From positions 124,001-188,000 of the forward strand of contig JASISA010000001.1 of the NCBI GenBank assembly GCA_031771865.1: a DNA stretch of 64,000 bases, written 5' to 3'. The position numbers were made by a program, and so were the translations under genes. The stretch is from Nothophaeocryptopus gaeumannii (lineage: Eukaryota > Ascomycota > Dothideomycetes > Mycosphaerellales > Mycosphaerellaceae). The notes beneath the pieces are model-generated. The model did no database searches and was not told where the DNA came from. It saw only the letters and a list, made by a program, of their open reading frames with translations. Shown piece after piece: positions 21,504 to 32,610 of the stretch; positions within the stretch are counted from its first letter, which is position 1, and the number at the start of each line of letters is the position of its first letter.

Positions 21504-23370
21504 ATGAGTGTACTTCATCCTCGTACACTTTATTCCCCGAATCAACCTCGTCTGCTGTCACAACCACCGACCCGCCGCTCCATCGACGCCATCGCGAATT
21601 CCTCGACACACAGCGCGAGCATGCAGGCGGAGCGGAACGGCGCTCTGCCAATGCCCGTGGTGGGGAATTCGTCACAGCATCCATTTCCTGCCAGACAGGG
21701 CGGCGGCGGAGGCGATGGTGCAGGAATGCCGCTGCGGATGGCCACCAGTCCGCCGAAGAACAAGAGTGCGTATACAGAGAGGTTGAGAGAGTGGTAGAAG
21801 GATATACAGACGGCTGACACTCGAGGCAGACACTCAACATGTTCCTTGCAAGTTCTTCCTCCAAGGCCAATGCCAGGCCGGCCAAATGTGCCCGTTCTCA
21901 CACGACATCGAGTCGACGACGCGACCGGCACCGTGCAAATATTTCGCGAAAGGAGGCTGCAAGTTTGGGAGGAAGTGCGCGCTTTTGCATGTCACACAAG
22001 ATGGGACAGTGGTGAACAGACCATTCCCGCCGCATCCCCCGTACATGGGTGGAGGAGGTCCGCCGCCTCCTGGAGGATACGGTCCACCACCGCCAGGGCT
22101 GCTTTCTATGCAAGCCCAAGGGCTAGATCCGAGACCGAATGGAGAAGCGCCGGGAGATTTCGAGCACTATCAGTTTGGACCTCGCAACTGCTACGACATG
22201 GCTCAACCCGACATGACATACACATCGGCGTCACCGAAATACGGCTCGCCGCCTCAGAACGACCGAATCGCTTCATCACCTTCCCAGAAAGGCCTATCCG
22301 TCCTCGATGCTCCTCTGCCGAACTCCTTCGACAGCAACGGCATATCTTGGGCCGCGATCCATGGACCCTTCGCTGCTTCAGTGCCTTCGAAGTTCGACGT
22401 GGATTCCCCGCCTTCTTCATATCCTCGCAAATCGCAGCTCGGGAATACGGCATTACGAGATTTGCACTCTTCTGCGTTCGGCGACCGTGGTATGGACAAC
22501 CTGCTCGCAAGCATGGGCTCCTCCCCACCAAGCGGACCGGACGAGCCGTTCAAATTCGAGAAGCGACCACTTCACTCAGACCGACTACGCGCATCGCGAC
22601 CGATTATCTCAGCGAGTGTGGGCACCAGGCTTCCAACTCATGCATTTGAGTACTCGGATGAGGAGGATGACGGTGACACAGACAGGGAAGAAGATCTGCT
22701 GCCATCTAGCTTACACGACTTGATTCCTGAGGGGCGAGCGAGGAGAATATCCAAATCTCGAAACACCACCGATGAGAACCCAGCCTCTTTCCTTGCTGCT
22801 CAAAGACGGACTATCTCAAGTCACGGCACGCCACAAGATAGCAAGCTCGGAAGCCCGCACTCGTCAAGCCCCTCGCGATACACCAACATGTTCGCTGCTC
22901 GCAGTCAGATCAGAGATAGCCTTGGCCACGTAGGCTCGCCACTACGAGACTCCACTCTCCCGACATCTCACCCAGCCGGCTTCTCCAGCAACGGCGAACT
23001 CAGTCCTGGCTTAAGCAGTCCGCCGCGCCAAGCAAGCATGAGCATGCTCACACAAGAGCTGCAAAGAACGCGAATCGATGCTGCACGCTCGGCTTCAAAC
23101 TCTCAAGTGCCGCAAGCACAAGCGCCTACTCCACAGCGAACGCTTTCGAATGGATCTGCCAGAGCGAGCATGGACCGCAATCTCAGCAGTAACAGCATCA
23201 GCCAGCGCATCGACGAGGAACAGGAGCTCTTCGATATGGATGATGACGTTCATCCGAAGTCGGCTGGCTCAGATGGGGCGAGTACGAATGGCGCTGCTGC
23301 GTGGGAGAATGGTGGGAAGGAGAACTCTTCTAACTTTGGGCCGATTGGAGGTGGTCGTACGCCCAAGTAG
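21504..23370 (+). CDS. CCCH-type zinc-finger protein (Lee1-like)
   Basis: Exon 1 (21504-21765) starts MSVLHPRTLYSPN and is disordered. A 64-nt intron (donor GTGCGT, branch CTGAC, acceptor GCAG) leads to exon 2 (21830-23370) and completes KNTQHVPCKFF. Two tandem CCCH fingers follow directly: CKFFLQGQCQAGQMCPFSH and CKYFAKGGCKFGRKCALLH, each matching C-x7/8-C-x5-C-x3-H. The remaining 450 or so residues are low-complexity, with a Gly/Pro-rich patch after the fingers, many Ser-Pro sites and an acidic EYSDEEDDGDTDREED stretch. The total is 600 residues. Fungal Lee1-type proteins with this arrangement are thought to bind RNA, so post-transcriptional regulation is inferred. No catalytic domain is seen. 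The 3' end converges on the Hep59 gene. Confidence 0.85.
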
Positions 23371-23817
23371 ACGTTGCCTTTGCCTAAGATGAAGCAGAAC
23401 ATTTCAATTTTCGGTTGTTGCATAATGGGACGGGCTTTTTGAAAACTACTATGAAAAGACGATGGATCAGTGGAAATCAAGCGAAGGCGCAGGTGGTTTT
23501 GAACTCTACGTCCGAGGGTAGGGAAACGGACATGCTCATATGTTGGGCGAAGCATTGATACATTTCATGGAGCGGGGGGGATTTTGGTTTGGTCTGGAAC
23601 GTGAGGTACTTTTGCAGAAGTTCTGTTGCTAGAACTTACGACGTAATGTCACATAGAAGGCGAGAAGGAAGAGGTCTAGCCGAACGCTGATGAGGAGCTC
23701 GATATGGTCAGAAGTTGCTATTATTTCAGATAGCTTGGACTAACCCATACTTGAACAATCGATACGTATTATCAACATCACTATGCTTCCTTCTTCTCGC
23801 TCTCGACTTGCGAAGTC
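23371..23817. other. Convergent intergenic region
   Basis: About 450 bp between two 3' ends (CCCH-finger and Hep59 genes); 3' UTR and polyadenylation sequence only. Confidence 0.5.
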
Positions 23818-24792
23818 TCACTTCTTCCCACTCCCACTGCTCCCACTCGCATTCTTCGCTTCTTCCAAAGCCTTCATCTTCTCCCTCTGACTCCGACTTC
23901 CACCCAGTTTCGGCCCATGACTCGTCTTATCTACCCCCTTCTTATCCACCGGCGGCGCAGGAGGTTTCCGTCGATTCTGCTGGGCCAGGTTCGCAAGGAA
24001 TTGTTCTTTGAAAGCTTGTGCTGCTGCTTCGTCGTTATCGACTTCGACATCCTGGGAAGAGGCGGTCGTGGTGGTGGGCTGATCATAGACGGAGAGTGAG
24101 CTCTCTCCGAGGATTTGGTCGACCATTGCGTCGCGGGCTATGTCTGTGGCGTCGCGTGCTGCTGGTTGACGTTTGGGCTTTCCCTGGATGCGAGCTCGGG
24201 CTTGTTGGCGTTGTTGTGTTTGCCGATCACTCATCGAAGGCATCGGCTGCATTGACCTGTTGATAGAGCTGAGCTCTTGGTTGCTCTCTTGGGAAGTAGA
24301 GGGACCAGCTCCTCCATTGCGTTGTGTGACTGGCGTTGTCGTTGATGAACGCAGCTCAGCCAATTTCGAGTCTACATATGCCGTCCTACGTTGTTAGCTC
24401 TGCCTTCACATTGATGGTAGATGATTTGGCAGTTTAACGTACAGATGCTTGTCCTCTACGGGTGTCGCCTTCCCAGTCGGTCGAGTAAAGCGATCATTCT
24501 GGGCGAGCTCGCTAAGGTCCTTCTGAATCGGAACGAGCGCAGTTTCGCTATCTCCGGTCGCAGAAATTCCTTGTCGATCCTTGCTGGAGAAGCCAATCCC
24601 ATGCTTCTTGATGACCGGTTTTCTGACAGCACCTAGCTGTGGGAGCTCTTCGTCCTGAGTCGGCTGGTCGGAGGCTCGTTGAGGCCGTTCAATCTCTTCC
24701 TCTCCACCATCTGCATCGCGCTTTCTGTAGACCTTTCTTCGCTTGTTCGCCCTGAATAGCACGTCCGCTTGCGACTCATTGTTCTCCGACAT
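23818..24792 (-). CDS. Hep59/Tls1-family splicing factor (C9orf78 homologue)
   Basis: Two exons: 24792-24443 and 24385-23818, with a 57-nt intron (donor GTACGT, acceptor CGTAG), giving 305 residues. The join reads EDKHLTAYVDSKLAELRSS. Together with NDRFTRPTGKATPVEDKH, this is the signature block of the Hep_59 family (hepatocellular carcinoma-associated antigen 59). Fission yeast Tls1 acts with the spliceosomal helicase Brr2 and influences telomere protein expression, so a nuclear splicing role is expected. The N-terminus has the usual basic FRANKRRKVYRK motif, and the C-terminus is a basic, coiled-coil-prone tail ending in Ser/Gly/Lys repeats. Confidence 0.88.
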
Positions 24793-25480
24793 ATCTCGTA
24801 TCTCTGGGCCCGTTTAGATCGGCCCGGAGGACGAGCTCATGTGATGGGGGCTTCTTGATTTTTAATCCAAGTAATTTGAGCTGTCAGAAATCCGGCTTGG
24901 TCTTCTTTATGACTTGCATAACATAGCAACAAGGATCACTATGCAGCCATCTGTGTGTAAAGAGCGAAGACCGAAGGTAGCGGCAAGAGGCAAAGGTGGC
25001 ACAAATGTGGGACGTGTGGTGAAGTTGAAGCCCACCAAGATGACGTTGAACGGGAAGGGCGCTCGGACCAGCCGTTCACTTCACGTCTCCCTTCTGCTTC
25101 TGCCTGCGAACTTCAACCTCCCATTATCGTAACATCAACCCCGTCCACATTTCCACCACTCCCAGCATGTCCGCAAACTCGGCTTTTGTCGCTCTTCCAA
25201 GCATCGGACTGTATCACTCGCAACACGGCAGAAAGAAAAGAGCGGACAACACCCGCCATGGATTATTAATCATCATAAACCGGGAACACTGTAACCGGTG
25301 GGCACAAAGGACCGTCAGAGCCGTCGGGAGCTCAGAGCAGGCGATATCAAACCAAGCTAAGTAGGCGACATATCACGTCTTCTCACGAGAGGCGATCTAC
25401 AGTAGGTACACTATCATATAGCTCTCTTTCACCTCTTTCTGGTACATCTCATCCTGGCTTTACGCGCATCGCTCCGCAAG
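24793..25480. other. Intergenic, divergent promoters
   Basis: About 690 bp between the divergent Hep59 and DsbA-like genes. No supported gene; likely holds both promoters. Confidence 0.5.
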
Positions 25481-26226
25481 ATGACGAACTACAAGATCGA
25501 CATTGTATCAGACACTGTCTGTCCTTGGTTAGTATCTACTGCAACAGCCTTACTGTACATGAACAATCGCTAAGTCAGGAAAGGTGCTACGTCGGCAAGA
25601 ACCGCCTAGAGCTCGCGATCAAACAACACCAGGCCACCAACCCCTCCGATACCTTCACAACCTCCTGGCACCCTTTCTACCTCAACCCCGACGCCCCCAA
25701 ATCGATCGATAAGCAGGAATACTATGCGAAAAAGTTCGGCGCGGCGCGCTCCAAAGTCGCCTTCGGCCATCTGGGGAGAGTCGGAAAGCAAGTCGGAATC
25801 AACTTTGCCTTCGGCGGCAAGACAGGCAACACCCGCGACAGTCACCGCCTAATCCAATTGGGGAAGACCAAAGGCGAGGCTCAACAGACGAAAGTCGTCG
25901 AACAACTATTCAATGCCTACTTCGAAGAAAACGAAGATATAACCGATCGCGAGGTCCTGATCGCCCGAGGCGTTCGAGCTGGTCTGGACGAGAAAGAGAC
26001 TCGAGAATGGTTGGAGTCGGATCAGGGAGGAGAGGAAGTTGATAAGGAGGTTGCGGATGCGCAGAAGCAGTTCATCAGTGGAGTGCCGAATTTTACGGTC
26101 AATGGACAATACGAGGTACAGGGTGCGGAGGAACCAGCTGCGTTTTTGCAGGTTTTTGGGGAGGTGAAGGATCGTGGGGAGGGGGCTTTGGGTGGTGCGA
26201 AGGTTAATGGGGAGAATACTTGTTAG
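25481..26226 (+). CDS. DsbA-like (FrnE-type) thioredoxin-fold oxidoreductase
   Basis: Exon 1 (25481-25527) encodes MTNYKIDIVSDTVCP and the first two bases of Trp. A 56-nt intron (branch CTAAG, acceptor AAAG) leads to exon 2 (25584-26226), which completes the active-site motif CPWCYVG. The total is 229 residues, the usual size of the DSBA-like/2-hydroxychromene-2-carboxylate isomerase-like family. GVPNFTVNGQYEVQGAEEP near the C-terminus contains the family cis-Pro loop. There is no signal peptide, so a cytosolic role is likely, either as a glutathione- or thiol-linked oxidoreductase or as a polyketide-pathway accessory. No biosynthetic cluster is nearby. Confidence 0.9.
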
Positions 26227-27057
26227 GAGGTGATGGTGCGAGTTCTTGGCATCGAGCTTTTACCGTTCAACACGTTGAGATGGTTATGACGATCGGTCGA
26301 ACTCACAATGCAAGACGCACGATGTTCGAGAGCTGTGACTCCGATTTGCAGACTGCCTATGCAATCAGTTCAAGACTTCGTCGCCGATTCACTCTCTGGC
26401 ACATGCATCCTCCTACAGACCATCTTCATCTGGCGTTTCTGTCCTGATTTTGGTGCCAGCAACACTTCTCGTGCCTCCTTTGAAGGCTTCATATTACACA
26501 GACCCCTTGAAGTCCCTCTTCTGTCGCGACATCAGTCTCTCGCAGTTTCTCGTAGAAATTCGCAGTGGCAGTCTTCCGTAGTAGTTCGTAATTCTTCGCC
26601 TTTCTCCGCTGTCCGCCGGTTCTTGCTGTCGAAGTACGTCGTCAACATTCCTAGGTGCTCGATATCGTAATTCGTCGTAGTATCTCTATCGCAGTATTCT
26701 GCATTTCCTCGCAGCCGTAGTCGCAGTTTCTCGTAGTTTCTCGCAATTCTTCGTAGTCGCCGTTCTTCGTAGCATCTTGCTCGTAGTATTTCGCTGTTCA
26801 TCGTAGTATCTCATGCGCAGTATTTCGCGATATCCCGCTGAGGCTATGTTGTCGTCGCTCGTAAATTCTCGCTCGTGCTATGTCGTCGTTATTCGCAGTT
26901 TCTCGCTCGTGGTTTCAGGTGCAGCCTCAAGGAGAGTCGCAGTACTGATATCAGGAGCCTCATGGAACTGGACATACGATCATTTCAAATCTCTTCGATT
27001 CTGTCTATCTCTAAAAGATACAAGCATCAGCGCTCAAGCACTTCGAAATCGCTAATC
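26227..27057. other. Intergenic, largely a degenerate minisatellite
   Basis: No gene between the DsbA-like gene and scj1, which converge here. Most of the interval is the tandem repeat listed separately. Confidence 0.6.
26525..26905. repeat. Degenerate minisatellite built on TCGTAGT/TCGCAGT/TTCTCG units
   Basis: About 380 bp are made of imperfect units of roughly 11-17 nt. Examples are TTTCTCGTAG, TTCTTCGTAG, TATTTCGC and GTTTCTCGCAG. TCGTAG occurs at least seven times. The repeat is interrupted around 26600-26650 by non-repetitive sequence. Read on the minus strand it gives YEKLRLRL-like periodicity, but no start, splice or family supports a gene. It lies between two convergent 3' ends. Confidence 0.75.
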
Positions 27058-28326
27058 TTACAGCTCATCATGCTTGGGTGTCGGCCTGCCACTGTCTTTC
27101 TGCAGATCCACGCCGATCTTCTTCCGCCATTTTTCCCAAACGCTGAAGAATTCTTTCTCCATCCCTCTCTCCATTTGATCGGGAAGAACGACAACGTATT
27201 CGACATGTAGAGTGCCGTACTCTGGTCCGTTGCCATCCCATTTCCATACTGGCATCCCTTCGCCTTCGATGACTTCCACGCTGCCGGGTTGCACGACCTC
27301 GCCTCGATTTCGAGAAAGTTGGACGGTGTGCCCATCCAAGTGTGTAAGGTTTCGTGTCCAATCGCCCATCCAAGCTTCCCGCAAGGAAAGTACTTCCCGC
27401 CAGAAGAGATTTTGATCCTTTCGTCTGAAGAACGTCCCGTCTGTGCGCTCTTTCTCTTCAGCAGCATATTGAGGCGCTTGCTCCGAGACCTGCACCAACA
27501 AATCTCCTGCCACCCAGTCCGGGGACTCGTCTCCCTCATTCTCGTACTGTATCCGCGAATCTCTCGGCATGCCTTTCTCAATGCTGATATCGTAGCTCTC
27601 CTCGCTCCTGACCACGCGCGCTCCACCGCATGTTTTGCATTTATGTCGCACTGTCGATCCTGATCCTCCACAGGCATCGCATTGCATCTGCATTTGTTGG
27701 AAAATCCCCGGCGCAAGTTGGTGTTTTTGTATAAGCATGCCTTGCCCGCGACATTTCTGACAAGTATCCCTGTGACCATCTTCTGATCCCGAACCCTCAC
27801 ATTTCGAGCAGATCACCTGCTTCTCAACTTTGAACTCATGCTCCGCTCCTGTGTAGAAATCCTTCAGCAGCATTTGCACCCGGACTTCCATATCTGGTCC
27901 TCGTCGTTGTCCATGGCCGAAGTGTCCACCTCCCCCAAAGAATTGACTGAATATATCGAATGGGTTTCGCGCGCCTCCTCCTGATTGTTGTTGTTGGTGT
28001 TGTTTGACGCCTTCAGCTCCGTGTTGATCGTAGATTTTGCGGAGCGATTGATCGGAGAGGATTTCGTATGCTTCGGATACTTCAACAAATTTCTTATTGG
28101 CAGTTTCGTCATTGGGGTTCTTGTCGGGGTGGTATTTCTTCGAGAGCCTTCTGTACGACTTTTTGAGGTCTCGTTCTGAGGCAGATTTGTCGAGATCGAG
28201 GATCTGTGGAGGGTTACATTAGGAAAAGGCCAATGTGATGTGTTCGATTGAACGCACTTTGTAGTAGTCCTGCGCAGCCGCAAATGCGAACAACGCCAGC
28301 AGGACTATGGCATTGAAGAGCAGCAT
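27058..28326 (-). CDS. scj1: Scj1-like ER-luminal DnaJ/Hsp40 co-chaperone
   Basis: Exon 1 (28326-28258) encodes a signal peptide MLLFNAIVLLALFAFAAAQ followed by DYYK. A 54-nt intron (donor GTGCGT, acceptor ACAG) joins K to ILDLDKSAS at 28203, and exon 2 runs to 27058. The total is 404 residues. The J domain has the HPD motif in KKYHPDKNPN. A Gly-rich stretch (GGGARNPFDIFSQFFGGG) follows, then a cysteine-rich zinc domain with four CxxCxGxG-type repeats (CSKCEGSG, CQKCRGQG, CDACGGSG, CKTCGG) and the C-terminal substrate-binding region. It ends KHDEL, an ER-retrieval signal. Type I luminal Hsp40s of this kind stimulate the Hsp70 BiP/Kar2 during folding and ER-associated degradation. Confidence 0.95.
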
Positions 28327-28922
28327 CGTGGCTGTAGGAGTCTATCGTAGGCTTCGGAGTGACATGTGATGGTTGCTCGTATCGATCGAAGGTCAAACGA
28401 GTGTCATTGATGGCTGAATTAACACTCCATGTCGCAAGCTGGTTCTGATCAGCTTTTCGTTGTCGAAGTGGTGCCTCAATCGCTGGTAGAGTGGTGAAGC
28501 ATGAAGATCCCACTGCGACTCAAGGGATCGGTTGTGAGTAACAAACATAGCCAGCTGTCCGAATCCAAAGGGCAAGGAGGGCACGGACTTTGCTCGCGAT
28601 AACTCTATTTGAGCCTGTCGAGCCTCATTCAAACTCCGCATCACCTACGACATCATGTCATGCACATGTGCCACATCTATTCATTCGCACTTATCGGCAC
28701 GGCCTTTCATATGATTATATTGTACTTGTCCATCATGGTGATGACCGGAGCTGCCTCCTGGAAGACTCCGCCAGCGTCCGGCATCAGGATAGCGCCTAAG
28801 GCGCCTTCTATCCGACCTCTTGGCGCTGTTTACATCTTCACCTCTCGAGCTCTCTGCTTTTTCGTAAGGAAGGACATTGCGCCTCAATCCATTCCCTCGA
28901 GCATTGTGTCGCTTGTTTATCG
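28327..28922. other. Intergenic, nothing certain
   Basis: About 600 bp. A coding-like minus-strand scrap (28644-28400, MRSLNEARQAQIELS) has no splice partner or family and is left uncalled. Confidence 0.4.
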
Positions 28923-29407
28923 TCACCAATCAACGCTCATTCCTGTACCTACGGCCATCTTCCGCCCTAGCTTCTCCGCCGTCCATAACAACAGCGATTC
29001 CATCGCGTCCCTGATGCTTCCTCTGCCTTGGCCTTTTGGTCCCCATTTTCGACCTTCCTTTGGCCCATAGACCAAGATTGCCCGATAGAATGAGCTTCCG
29101 GGCTCCATGATGACGGCGACATCGAAGACTTCTGAGCTCTCCATTGGCGCAAAGCGAGATCTCGTTTCGATCCGATTCGGACCTGGCTTGTATGGACCTC
29201 TAGCGAGGAAGTCCGCTGCCAGGCTGCCGCTGGCTTGGCCATCGGAGATCGTTGCGGCAATACCTTTCTCCCAGGCTCCGATAATGTCTGGGTATAGAAC
29301 TGCGACATTGGCTGCATAGCTATCAGTATGAAGCCTGAGTTGATATTCTGGAGGTTCCGCTCACTCAGGATCTGCTGCCGAATGTCCTGGACTGTCTCAA
29401 CAGGCAT
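28923..29407 (-). CDS. Unrecognised small fungal protein (two exons)
   Basis: Exon 1 (29407-29365) encodes MPVETVQDIRQQIL plus one base. A 53-nt intron (donor GTGAGC, branch CTGAT, acceptor TGCAG) joins to TNVAVLYPDIIGAWEKG at 29311, and exon 2 ends at 28923. The total is 143 residues. The exon 2 frame is continuous (GSLAADFLARGPYKPGPNRI, then FDVAVIMEPGSSFYRAILVYG) and looks like a compact alpha/beta domain. No known family is recognised. The coding frame continues open upstream of 29407 without an ATG, so an additional 5' exon is possible. Confidence 0.6.
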
Positions 29408-30200
29408 TGGATGTTCTTGTGGTGCGGACTGCGCTGTCAGCTTGCACGTCTGCTTGGATGTGGAGTACGTGGATGCAATCTTTGTCAACGTTAGCGGGTT
29501 TTCTCTGAGCAATGTAGGTGTGGTGCGGCTGGCTGGCGGCAAGATGGCTTGGTGTTGCAGACGGACGGCGGAAATGAAGAGAGATGTGTGTGTGTGTGTG
29601 CGTGAGAGAGAGAGAGAGAGAGATTAAAATGCAAAAAACCCAAACAGCGACCTACCTCACATACGCACAAAAAGACCGAGTCGAAACCGAGATCAACAAA
29701 CAAAAATTGCAAAAGGTTCATCATCGCTTATCCCAACTCGAACCATTTGAAAGGCAAGTTGTGAAAGAGGCAACGACTACGTCCACTGCGCAACGTTCGA
29801 CTCAGCCATAGAAGCAAGCTTCACTTATAGGTGTCTATTTGATTGGCGAACGACATGCGCAAGAAATAGTATTAAGTAGTGTGGATGGCGTTTGTTTTGA
29901 TGGCCGCGGTGGGGCTTGCATGTGAAAGTGAAGGCGGCGGAGATTGGGTAGACGTGGGAGCAACTTCAGGAATTAGGACTCAAACGAACATATCAGTTTG
30001 GAGAAGATGAAGCTGACATCTGTATTGTAGGTATCTGCGCTCGCATCTACCATCTCCTTGAGCTGTGACGGTAGAATATAAGCCTCCTCAGGTCGCGCGC
30101 GGAGGGAATGCTCGCCGCAACGCTGCGCTGCATCTCACCACTTCAGCTTCAACGCTTCATCTCCCAACACTGAAGCCGCTCGTCTTCCGAATGTGCGTAT
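29408..30200. other. Intergenic with a compound microsatellite
   Basis: About 790 bp with no supported gene. It contains the (TG)n(GA)n microsatellite, just upstream of the 28.9-kb minus-strand gene. Confidence 0.5.
29585..29623. repeat. Compound microsatellite (TG)8 and (GA)10
   Basis: Eight uninterrupted TG units (29585-29600), a short CGT interruption, then ten uninterrupted GA units (29604-29623). Such long pure dinucleotide runs are likely polymorphic in length. Confidence 0.95.
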
Positions 30201-30709
30201 CTAGCTCATCCGTTGACAAGCAGCACACCACTCCATCCTTCCCGTCCCCTCGTGCTGCCTGCATGGCCCATCCCCCGTCGACCGGCGCAGCTGCTCTCTC
30301 ATCGCCCGCTCTAACTTCTCCAAAGCCCCAACCATGCTCCTACTTTCTGCCCCCCTTGCCAGTGCCCGCTCCCCATCCTGCTCATACAAATGCCGAAGCT
30401 CCGCGTAACACAGCACCATCTCCCCTGAGCGAGTGTGGTAGGTCGTGTATTTGATGTCGACGTAGAATGGCGAGGGCGAGGATTGAGAGGGCGAGACCAT
30501 GAAGTGCGTGCGGTGGTGGTGGCGTATGTCGGCGTGGTAGTGGGGAATGTTGGGGTAGAGGTGGGTTGCGAGTTCTGTAGAGAAGCGGATTAGTTGGTAA
30601 TGAGGAGAAGGGGAGGCAAAGAAGACGTACCGATGATGTTGCGTTTGAGGCGGGTTTCTTCGGACTCGATTTGGCGGCTGGAGGAGCGGGATGGTTTGTA
30701 CCAAGGCAT
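30201..30709 (-). CDS. Unrecognised small protein (two exons)
   Basis: Exon 1 (30709-30631) encodes MPWYKPSRSSSRQIESEE and continues to LKRNII. A 56-nt intron (donor GTACGT, acceptor CTACAG) joins to ELATHLYPNIPHYHADIRH at 30574, and the frame ends at 30201. The total is 150 residues. It is His-rich in the middle (HYHADIRHHHRTHF). A C-terminal helical region (LEKLERAMREQLRR) precedes a short Cys/His tail (CRQHEG and CAAC). No family is recognised. The good splice signals and an uninterrupted spliced frame support a real gene. Confidence 0.6.
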
Positions 30710-31100
30710 GGTGGCGGCTGGTCTCGACGTCGAGGATGGATTTGATGTTGAGTAATGACAGATTCTGTGTTGCTCGATGGTGCAGTCAAGGATCAGTTGC
30801 GATTGTTTGGATGGCGAGTATTGGGTTTGGTAGTCTTAGCTTCATTAGAATCAGGAGAGGGAAGTGTTGTGGACGTAAGATATATACGCAAGAATCGTCA
30901 GAGCTCAGATCCACGATAGCATTCACTTGCTAAGCTGCTGCTCTTGATCCTTGTGAACGATTTGGCTCGAGGGCCAGCATGTTGCATGAGTGGAGTATTC
31001 CGCGGCCTCTCATGTAGAAACATATGTCTCCGAATGTGTATCCGGTCCCTCGAAGCCCTTGCATGTGGTAGAAGCGCGGCTGATACGTCCCGCACTCTGT
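30710..31100. other. Intergenic, nothing recognised
   Basis: About 390 bp upstream of the 30.2-kb gene and downstream of the 31.1-kb gene; presumed promoter and 3' UTR. Confidence 0.5.
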
Positions 31101-31925
31101 TCAGTGAACAGCCTTGTCCTTCTCCCGTCTCTCATTTCGGAGCGCCAGCTCCCTCTCCACGTCGAAAATCTCCTCAGATCCCGCCTCCCTCAAGAGTTCC
31201 TCAATCGATTTCTTCTTCTTTATCTTCGCGCCCAACTTCTCGATCTTCTTCATAACCTCGTAATCCTCAATGACTCTCTTCGTAGTTTCCGCCATGATCT
31301 TTTCGAAGACGCTGGCCACATCAGCTCCAGAGATTGACCCGCTCGTGTTGAAGACCCGCTGTACCTTCGCCTTCAACGCCGACTCAGCACGAGCCTGCTT
31401 CTCGTCCTCCTCCCTGAGTAGACGCAGCAGCTGGATAGTCTTAGGAGCAGAAGGACCGAACTTGACGACTTTGCCGCAGAACGTGGTCGTGATAATTTCA
31501 TCAGTGTACATCGGAGTGACCTTAGGTTCGGTGACCTTTAGTAGAAGCTCGACCAGCTCAGTGGTGGTCATCGGGCGATACTCTGTGGACTTGCCGTTGG
31601 CGAATACCATAGCTGCGCGGATGTTCAGGTCGAGATGCGAGGCATTGTTAAATGCGGGTGTGTTGAGGACGATTGGGAGAGGGGTAGTCAGTAGACGTTG
31701 AAGTCGAATCGGGAGGGAAGATCTTTTCAATCCAACGTACCGCGCTTGAGAAGCGGAGGCATGGTCTTTGGTGATGCTGTCCGTGAGCTTGATGAGCTTG
31801 TTGACGGCGGTATGTTTGCCGGAGAAGAAATTAACTCCACGGCTCTTCAGCTTCATTGTGTTTGTCAGTCGGAGGTGCATCGAGCACTCTGCCGCAGGAG
31901 TAGGAGTAAATGAAGCACGGACCAT
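31101..31925 (-). CDS. Unrecognised conserved-looking protein with coiled-coil C-terminus
   Basis: An uninterrupted frame of 274 codons from ATG 31925; the ATG at 31853 (MKLKSRGVNFFSGKHTA) is an equally possible start. The central part reads LPIVLNTPAFNNASHLDLNI and is followed by MVFANGKSTEYRPMTTTELV, an ordered alpha/beta region. The last 110 residues are helical and charged (EDEKQARAESALKAK, then KKIEKLGAKIKKKKSIEEL) and predicted to form a coiled coil. A GTACGT donor-like site near 31740 is not used in this reading because no matching acceptor fits. The basic N-terminus might be a mitochondrial presequence, but that is speculative, and I do not recognise the family. Confidence 0.55.
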   Translation of the reverse strand: MVRASFTPTPAAECSMHLRLTNTMKLKSRGVNFFSGKHTAVNKLIKLTDSITKDHASASQARYVGLKRSSLPIRLQRLLTTPLPIVLNTPAFNNASHLDLNIRAAMVFANGKSTEYRPMTTTELVELLLKVTEPKVTPMYTDEIITTTFCGKVVKFGPSAPKTIQLLRLLREEDEKQARAESALKAKVQRVFNTSGSISGADVASVFEKIMAETTKRVIEDYEVMKKIEKLGAKIKKKKSIEELLREAGSEEIFDVERELALRNERREKDKAVH

Positions 31926-31978
31926 ATAGCAAACCCGATACGTGCATGTGAAACGTTCGCTGTTTATACGCGCACTCC

Positions 31979-32610
31979 TTAATCGTCAAGATCCCTTCCA
32001 TTCTTCCTGAGCTTGACAGCATCCTTGAAGTACTCATTATAATCAGTTGCTTCAAAATCCTCATCATCTTCCTCCTCCCCCTCGTCGTCAGACTCCTTCA
32101 AAGCCAGCGTTTCCTTTTGTCCAACAAGCGTCTCAAGACAAGTCCAATCATTCTCACTCATCAACTTATCATAATGCCTCCACTCCGTCCCATCCTCTTT
32201 CACTTCAGTCACCTCTTGCAAAGGCGTCTCGTTACTGTTCTTCGAATGAATGTACGTATACCAGCGTTCCATTTCTTGCCATTGCCTGCGGAACTTGCGG
32301 GCATTCGGGCCCGTGGGTCCTTGATGAGTTTTGCCCCAAAAGCTTTCAAGTCCTCTAAGATCAGTTTATCTTCGGCATTGCTACAGCTGTGTTTGTGGGA
32401 GAGGATCAAAGGCATGGCCTTGCGGACTTGTTCGAGAGTGTCGACTGTGAGGCACTGGCTCTTAGAGGTAAGGCGGGTTGACAGTCGGTATGGTGGTTCA
32501 GGAGGCATCTCGCGGGTCGCATACGGCGCTGAGAACTTGTTCCTGGATAGGAGCGAACCAGCTCCAAAGCGACGAACTGCGCTTCTCGCGTTGTTGGGCG
32601 TGGAAAACAT
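31979..32610 (-). CDS. Unrecognised protein with acidic C-terminus; reading frame changes once
   Basis: From ATG 32610 (MFSTPNNARSAVRRFGAG, a presequence-like basic start) the frame is coding-like to about 32355 (KLILEDL). It then continues in another frame as ESFWGKTHQGPTGPNARKFR and ERWYTYIHSKNSNE, ending in an acidic tail (ESDDEGEEEDDEDFEATDYN) at 31979. One additional C in the run at about 32350 would join the two frames into about 210 residues. Alternatively, an intron ending at a TTAG acceptor just there (branch CTGAT) could join them, but no good donor is visible. Presence of the conserved-looking GPNARKFRRQWQEMERW block argues that both halves belong to one gene. The family is not recognised; a mitochondrial role is only a guess. 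Confidence 0.5.

Noticed and set aside
26532..26801. A protein with YEKLR-like repeats encoded on the minus strand of the minisatellite
   Set aside because: The periodicity is fully explained by the DNA repeat, and there is no start context, splicing or family support.
31690..31745. An intron in the 31.1-kb gene starting at the GTACGT near 31740
   Set aside because: A CTGAC branch-like site follows, but no AG acceptor lies at a suitable distance and the frame is open through the region.
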